A stretch of 64,000 nucleotides of DNA from Tsukamurella pseudospumae (GTDB lineage Bacteria; Actinomycetota; Actinomycetes; Mycobacteriales; Mycobacteriaceae), in NCBI RefSeq assembly GCF_001575205.1, contig NZ_LSRE01000015.1, positions 1 through 64,000 of the forward strand, read 5' to 3'. Positions within the stretch are counted from its first letter, which is position 1. Each line of letters begins with the position of its first letter. Below, piece after piece: positions 60,830 to 64,000 of this stretch. Under the pieces are notes generated by a model. The model did not search any database. It was not told the origin of the DNA and saw only the letters and a program-made list of their open reading frames with translations. The position numbers were made by a program, and so were the translations under genes.

Positions 60830-62678
60830 CCGCTACCCGTTCAGTGCGGTCGTGGGCCACGACGAGCTGCGGCTCGCATTGACGCTGTGCGCCATCGCGC
60901 CCGCCGTGGGCGGCGTCCTCGTGCGCGGCGAGAAGGGCACCGCCAAGTCCACCGCCGCGCGTGCGCTCGCCCCGCTGCTGCCCACGCGGCCCGACGGTGC
61001 CCCCGCCCGCCTCGTGGAACTGCCCATCGGCGCCACGGAGGACCGCGTGGTCGGCTCGCTCGACCTGCACCGCGCGCTCGGTGAGGGCGCGGTCGATTTC
61101 ACGCCCGGCCTGCTCGCGGACGCCGACGGCGGCATCCTCTACGTCGACGAGGTCAACCTGCTCTCCGACCATCTGGTCGACGTCCTGCTCGACGCCGCCG
61201 CGATGGGACGCGTCACCGTCGAGCGCGACGGGATCTCCCGCGCCTACCCCGCCCGGTTCGTTCTGGTGGGCACCATGAATCCGGAGGAGGGCGAGCTGCG
61301 CCCGCAGCTGCTCGATCGCTTCGGGCTCGCCGTGGACGTGCACGCGAGCCGCGAGGTGGACGTGCGCGTCGAGGTGATGCGCCGACGCCTGGCCTTCGAG
61401 TCCGACCCCGCGGCGTTCGCCGCCGAGTACGCCGACGTCGACGCAGACCTGGCCCGCCGCATTGCCGATGCCCGCGACCGGCTTCCGGGGGTCGCGCTCC
61501 CCGACGCCGAGCTGCGCCGCATCGCCGCGGTGTGCGCCGCCTTCGACGTCGACGGCATGCGCGCCGACCTGGTCATCGCCCGCGCCGCGCTGGCCCACGC
61601 CGCGTGGCGGGGTGCGGCCGAGGTCACCGAGGACGACGTCCGCGTCGCCGCGGAACTGGCCCTGCCGCACCGCAAGCGCCGCGACCCCTTCGACGAGCCG
61701 GGCCTCGACGACACCGAACTCGACCGCGCCTTCGACGACGCCCGCGCCGACGACGAGCCGGACCCCGAACCGGATCCCGATCCCGACGGCCCGGGAGGCG
61801 GCGACGCCCCGGAACCGCCGCCGTCCGGGCCCGACTCCGCGGGATCGCAGGAGCAGCAACCGGATCCGGCCGGCGGCACCCCGCTCCCGACGGCGCGGCA
61901 CCGCACCGTCGCCAAGCTGACGGTGCCCGGCACCGGGACCGGCGGGGCGACGGGCCGCCGCTCCAAGACCCGCTCCGACCGCGGCAGCGTCGTCCGGGCC
62001 GCGCCGGCGGGCACCGGTTCCGGCCTGCACCTGGCCGCGACGCTGCGGGCGGCCGCGCCCGAACAGGCCGCCCGGGGCCGGGCCGCAGGGCCGCTGCGCC
62101 TCGCCCCGTCCGACCTGCGGTCCCCGGTGCGCGAGGCGACCGAGGGGAACCTCGTCGTGTTCGTCGTGGACCTGTCCGGGTCGATGGCGGCACGGGAGCG
62201 GCTCGCACTGGTCGGTGAGGCCGCGGTGTCGCTGCTCCGCGACGCCTACCAGCGGCGCGACAAGGTGGCCGTGATCGGCTTCCGCGGCGCCGAGGCGACG
62301 CTGTTGGTTCCGCCGACCCGGTCGGTCGACGTGGCCGTCGCACGGTTGTCCCGCGCCCGCACGGGCGGCCGCACCCCACTCGCCGAAGGGCTGATCGAGG
62401 CGCGGAAGCTGTTGCGCCGTGAGGATCTGCGGCCCGATGCCCGGCGGCCGCTCGTCGTGCTGCTCACCGACGGCCGCGCGACCGCCGGCCACGACCCGCT
62501 GCCCCGCGCGCTCGCCGCCGCGGCGGGCCTGCACGCCGATGCGCGAGCCGCCGTGGTCGTGGACTGCGAGACCTCGATGGTCCGGCTGGGGCTGGCAGCG
62601 AAGGTGGCGGCGGCCCTCGGAGCCACGATGCTGCCGCTCGACGGATTGAGCCCCACCGACCTGGCCCGCGCGGCCTGA
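60822..62678 (+). CDS. Magnesium/cobalt-chelatase-type AAA+ and VWA protein
   Basis: The 618-residue protein fuses a ChlI-like AAA+ ATPase (about 1-300; Walker [17 protein letters not shown], sensor [12 protein letters not shown]) to an acidic Pro/Asp-rich linker (about 300-400) and a C-terminal von Willebrand A domain with the MIDAS motif [11 protein letters not shown] (about 445-618). This matches the Mycobacterium Rv2850c chelatase-like protein. Beside cobO and cobB it probably powers cobalt or magnesium insertion into a corrin, with a separate CobN-type subunit absent from the window. Confidence 0.9.
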   Translation: MIDRYPFSAVVGHDELRLALTLCAIAPAVGGVLVRGEKGTAKSTAARALAPLLPTRPDGAPARLVELPIGATEDRVVGSLDLHRALGEGAVDFTPGLLADADGGILYVDEVNLLSDHLVDVLLDAAAMGRVTVERDGISRAYPARFVLVGTMNPEEGELRPQLLDRFGLAVDVHASREVDVRVEVMRRRLAFESDPAAFAAEYADVDADLARRIADARDRLPGVALPDAELRRIAAVCAAFDVDGMRADLVIARAALAHAAWRGAAEVTEDDVRVAAELALPHRKRRDPFDEPGLDDTELDRAFDDARADDEPDPEPDPDPDGPGGGDAPEPPPSGPDSAGSQEQQPDPAGGTPLPTARHRTVAKLTVPGTGTGGATGRRSKTRSDRGSVVRAAPAGTGSGLHLAATLRAAAPEQAARGRAAGPLRLAPSDLRSPVREATEGNLVVFVVDLSGSMAARERLALVGEAAVSLLRDAYQRRDKVAVIGFRGAEATLLVPPTRSVDVAVARLSRARTGGRTPLAEGLIEARKLLRREDLRPDARRPLVVLLTDGRATAGHDPLPRALAAAAGLHADARAAVVVDCETSMVRLGLAAKVAAALGATMLPLDGLSPTDLARAA

Positions 62679-62691
62679 CGAAGGAGAAGCC

Positions 62692-63309
62692 ATGCCGCAG
62701 GGCAAGGTCGAAACGGTCCCGCAGGACGGGCTGACCACCCGGCAGCGCCGCAACCAGCCGGTGCTCGCCGTGCACACGGGCCCGGGCAAGGGGAAGTCGA
62801 CGGCCGCGTTCGGCATGGCCATGCGCGCCTGGAACCAGGGCTTCCCCGTCGGCGTCTTCCAGTTCGTCAAGAGCGCGAAGTGGAAGGTCGGCGAGGAGCA
62901 GACGATGCTCGCCCTGAACGAGGTGCACGAACGCACCGGCGCCGGCGGGCCCGTGGAGTGGCACAAGATGGGGCAGGGCTGGTCGTGGCTGCGCCGCTCC
63001 GACGACGCCGAACAGGACCACGCCGAGGCCGCCCGCGACGGGTGGCGCGAGATCGCGCGCCGGCTCAGTGTCGAGCAGCACCGCTTCTACGTCCTCGACG
63101 AGTTCACCTACCCGCTCAAGTGGGGCTGGATCGACGTCGACGAGGTGGTCGAGACACTGGTGAACCGCCCCGGGAACCAGCACGTGATCATCACCGGCCG
63201 GGACGCCCCGCAGGCCCTCATGGATGCCGCCGACCTGGTCACGGAGATGACCAAGGTGAAGCATCCGATGGATAGCGGGAGGAAGGGGCAGAGGGGGATC
63301 GAGTGGTGA
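62692..63309 (+). CDS. cobO: Cob(I)yrinic acid a,c-diamide adenosyltransferase
   Basis: The 205-residue enzyme transfers adenosine from ATP to the cobalt of the corrin. It has the P-loop LAVHTGPGKGKSTAAFGMAMRA (about 25-46), FVKSAKWKVGEEQ and VLDEFTYPLKWGW (Walker B-like). It lies 13 bases downstream of the chelatase-like gene, with AAGGAGAAG before the ATG. The stop sits in a 17-bp sequence repeated at the start of cobB. Confidence 0.94.
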   Translation: MPQGKVETVPQDGLTTRQRRNQPVLAVHTGPGKGKSTAAFGMAMRAWNQGFPVGVFQFVKSAKWKVGEEQTMLALNEVHERTGAGGPVEWHKMGQGWSWLRRSDDAEQDHAEAARDGWREIARRLSVEQHRFYVLDEFTYPLKWGWIDVDEVVETLVNRPGNQHVIITGRDAPQALMDAADLVTEMTKVKHPMDSGRKGQRGIEW

Positions 63310-63369
63310 GCCACGGCTGCGGAGGCCCCGGGAGGCGCGGTGGTCGTGGAGAGAGGGGCATCGAGTGGT
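63291..63369. repeat. Direct repeat flanking the cobO-cobB junction
   Basis: GAGGGG-N-ATCGAGTGGT occurs at 63291-63307, ending cobO, and at 63353-63369, supplying the cobB ribosome-binding site and start codon. The 62-bp spacing and single mismatch suggest a small local duplication. Confidence 0.6.
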
Positions 63370-64000
63370 AGCTCCCGTGGTCGTCATCGCGGCACCGTCG
63401 TCGGGGAGCGGTAAGACGACGATCGCGACCGGGCTGATGGGTGCCCTGGCGCGGACGGGCGTCGTCGCGCCCTTCAAGGTGGGCCCCGATTACATCGACC
63501 CCGGTTACCACGCGCTCGCCACCGGACGGCCGGGCCGCAACCTGGACCCCGTGCTGTGCGGGGAGCACCGGATCGCGCCCCTGTACCGGCACGGCGCGCT
63601 GGGCGCGGACATCGCGGTGGTCGAGGGCGTGATGGGGCTGTTCGACGGCCGGATCGTGGACGGCCCGGGCGGCGCCGCCGTCGAGGGCATCGGCTCCACG
63701 GCCGACGTGGCGGAGATCCTCGGCGCCCCCGTCCTGCTCGTCGTGGACGCACGCGGGCACTCGCAGTCCCTCGCGGCGCTGCTCGCCGGATTCACGACGT
63801 ACCGGCCCGGCGTGGCGCTCGCGGGCGTCGTCCTCAACCGCGTGTCCAGCGCGCGGCATGAGCGCGTGCTCCGGGACGCCTGCGCGCACGCCGGCCTGGA
63901 GGCGGTCGGCGCGGTGCCCGGTGACGCCGCGCTGGAGGTGCCCGCGCGGCACCTCGGGCTGATCCCCGCCGCCGAGCGCGGCGCCGACGCGGTCGACGCC
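63365..64000 (+). CDS. cobB: Cobyrinic acid a,c-diamide synthase, N-terminal part
   Basis: The gene runs off the window end after 212 codons. It has the P-loop APSSGSGKTTIATGLMGAL, PFKVGPDYIDPGYH and AVVEGVMGLFDG, the ATP-grasp-like/amidotransferase pattern of CobB/CbiA. The glutaminase domain lies beyond the window. It amidates cobyrinic acid or hydrogenobyrinic acid at positions a and c. GTG 63365 is preceded by AGAGGGG six bases upstream. It completes the cob cluster with cobO and the chelatase-like gene. Confidence 0.92.
   Translation, partial: MVAPVVVIAAPSSGSGKTTIATGLMGALARTGVVAPFKVGPDYIDPGYHALATGRPGRNLDPVLCGEHRIAPLYRHGALGADIAVVEGVMGLFDGRIVDGPGGAAVEGIGSTADVAEILGAPVLLVVDARGHSQSLAALLAGFTTYRPGVALAGVVLNRVSSARHERVLRDACAHAGLEAVGAVPGDAALEVPARHLGLIPAAERGADAVDA

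Noticed and set aside
1893-63400. GACGGTGC as a chromosome-polarity (KOPS-like) motif
   Set aside because: By my count the two orientations are about equal in this window, whereas polarity motifs are strongly strand-biased.
63365-64000. cobB as a pseudogene or truncated gene
   Set aside because: It is cut only by the window end; all N-terminal motifs are intact and the frame is open to the last base.

Overview
The window is about 64 kb of very GC-rich actinobacterial chromosome. From position 4,813 onward the gene order is the conserved Mycobacteriales housekeeping order: lepB, rnhB, DUF2469, yraN, yifB, dprA, xerC, rpsB, tsf, pyrH, frr, cdsA, rlmN, DUF2631, dxr, rip1, ispG, DUF4081-GNAT, a PBP-lipoprotein, map, cobQ, mycothione reductase, mqo, a magnesium-chelatase-like gene, cobO and cobB. 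Mycothione reductase places it among mycothiol-using actinomycetes. A Tsukamurella- or Gordonia-like genus is plausible, but I cannot fix the genus from sequence alone.

Bases 1 to about 4,770 are the right part of an integrated mobile element. It holds an IS1380-type transposase tail, a 103-bp tandem repeat, a Rep_2-like replication initiator, an iteron-like TTTGCACAC array, a truncated D12 DNA-adenine methylase, an AlpA-type excisionase and a tyrosine integrase. Just past the integrase lie the last 13 codons and stop of rplS (ribosomal protein L19), so the element appears to use the 3' end of rplS, normally the upstream neighbour of lepB, as its attachment gene.

4.8-15.9 kb carries protein export (lepB), RNase HII, an MFS pump with its TetR regulator, the yraN-yifB-dprA recombination/competence cluster with a PD-(D/E)XK toxin-like gene and a coupled putative immunity gene behind dprA, a YdeI-like gene, a second MFS transporter and xerC. 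15.9-31.5 kb is more variable: glucose-6-phosphate dehydrogenase, M23 and M48 peptidases, a Bcr/CflA-type pump, an unusual divergent chaperone locus (Hsp70-like, a multidomain partner and a GrpE-like protein), a dicarboxylate/amino-acid symporter, and TetR-controlled oxidoreductase and esterase genes. 31.5-47.5 kb returns to core functions: translation (rpsB, tsf, frr), UMP kinase, CDP-diacylglycerol synthesis, rRNA/tRNA methylation, two MEP isoprenoid enzymes flanking the site-2 protease, and small conserved membrane proteins. 47.5-64 kb has an unrecognised two-part protein, an SDR, a thiolase, a penicillin-binding lipoprotein, a candidate MITE, methionine aminopeptidase, mycothione reductase, malate:quinone oxidoreductase and corrin genes (cobQ, chelatase, cobO, cobB; cobB runs off the end).

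Two features cut across the window. The octamer GACGGTGC/GCACCGTC occurs about 70 times by eye on both strands, far above chance, and is nearly absent from the mobile element. Many genes have a TANNNT box 6-7 nt before the start codon and no Shine-Dalgarno sequence, suggesting leaderless transcripts.
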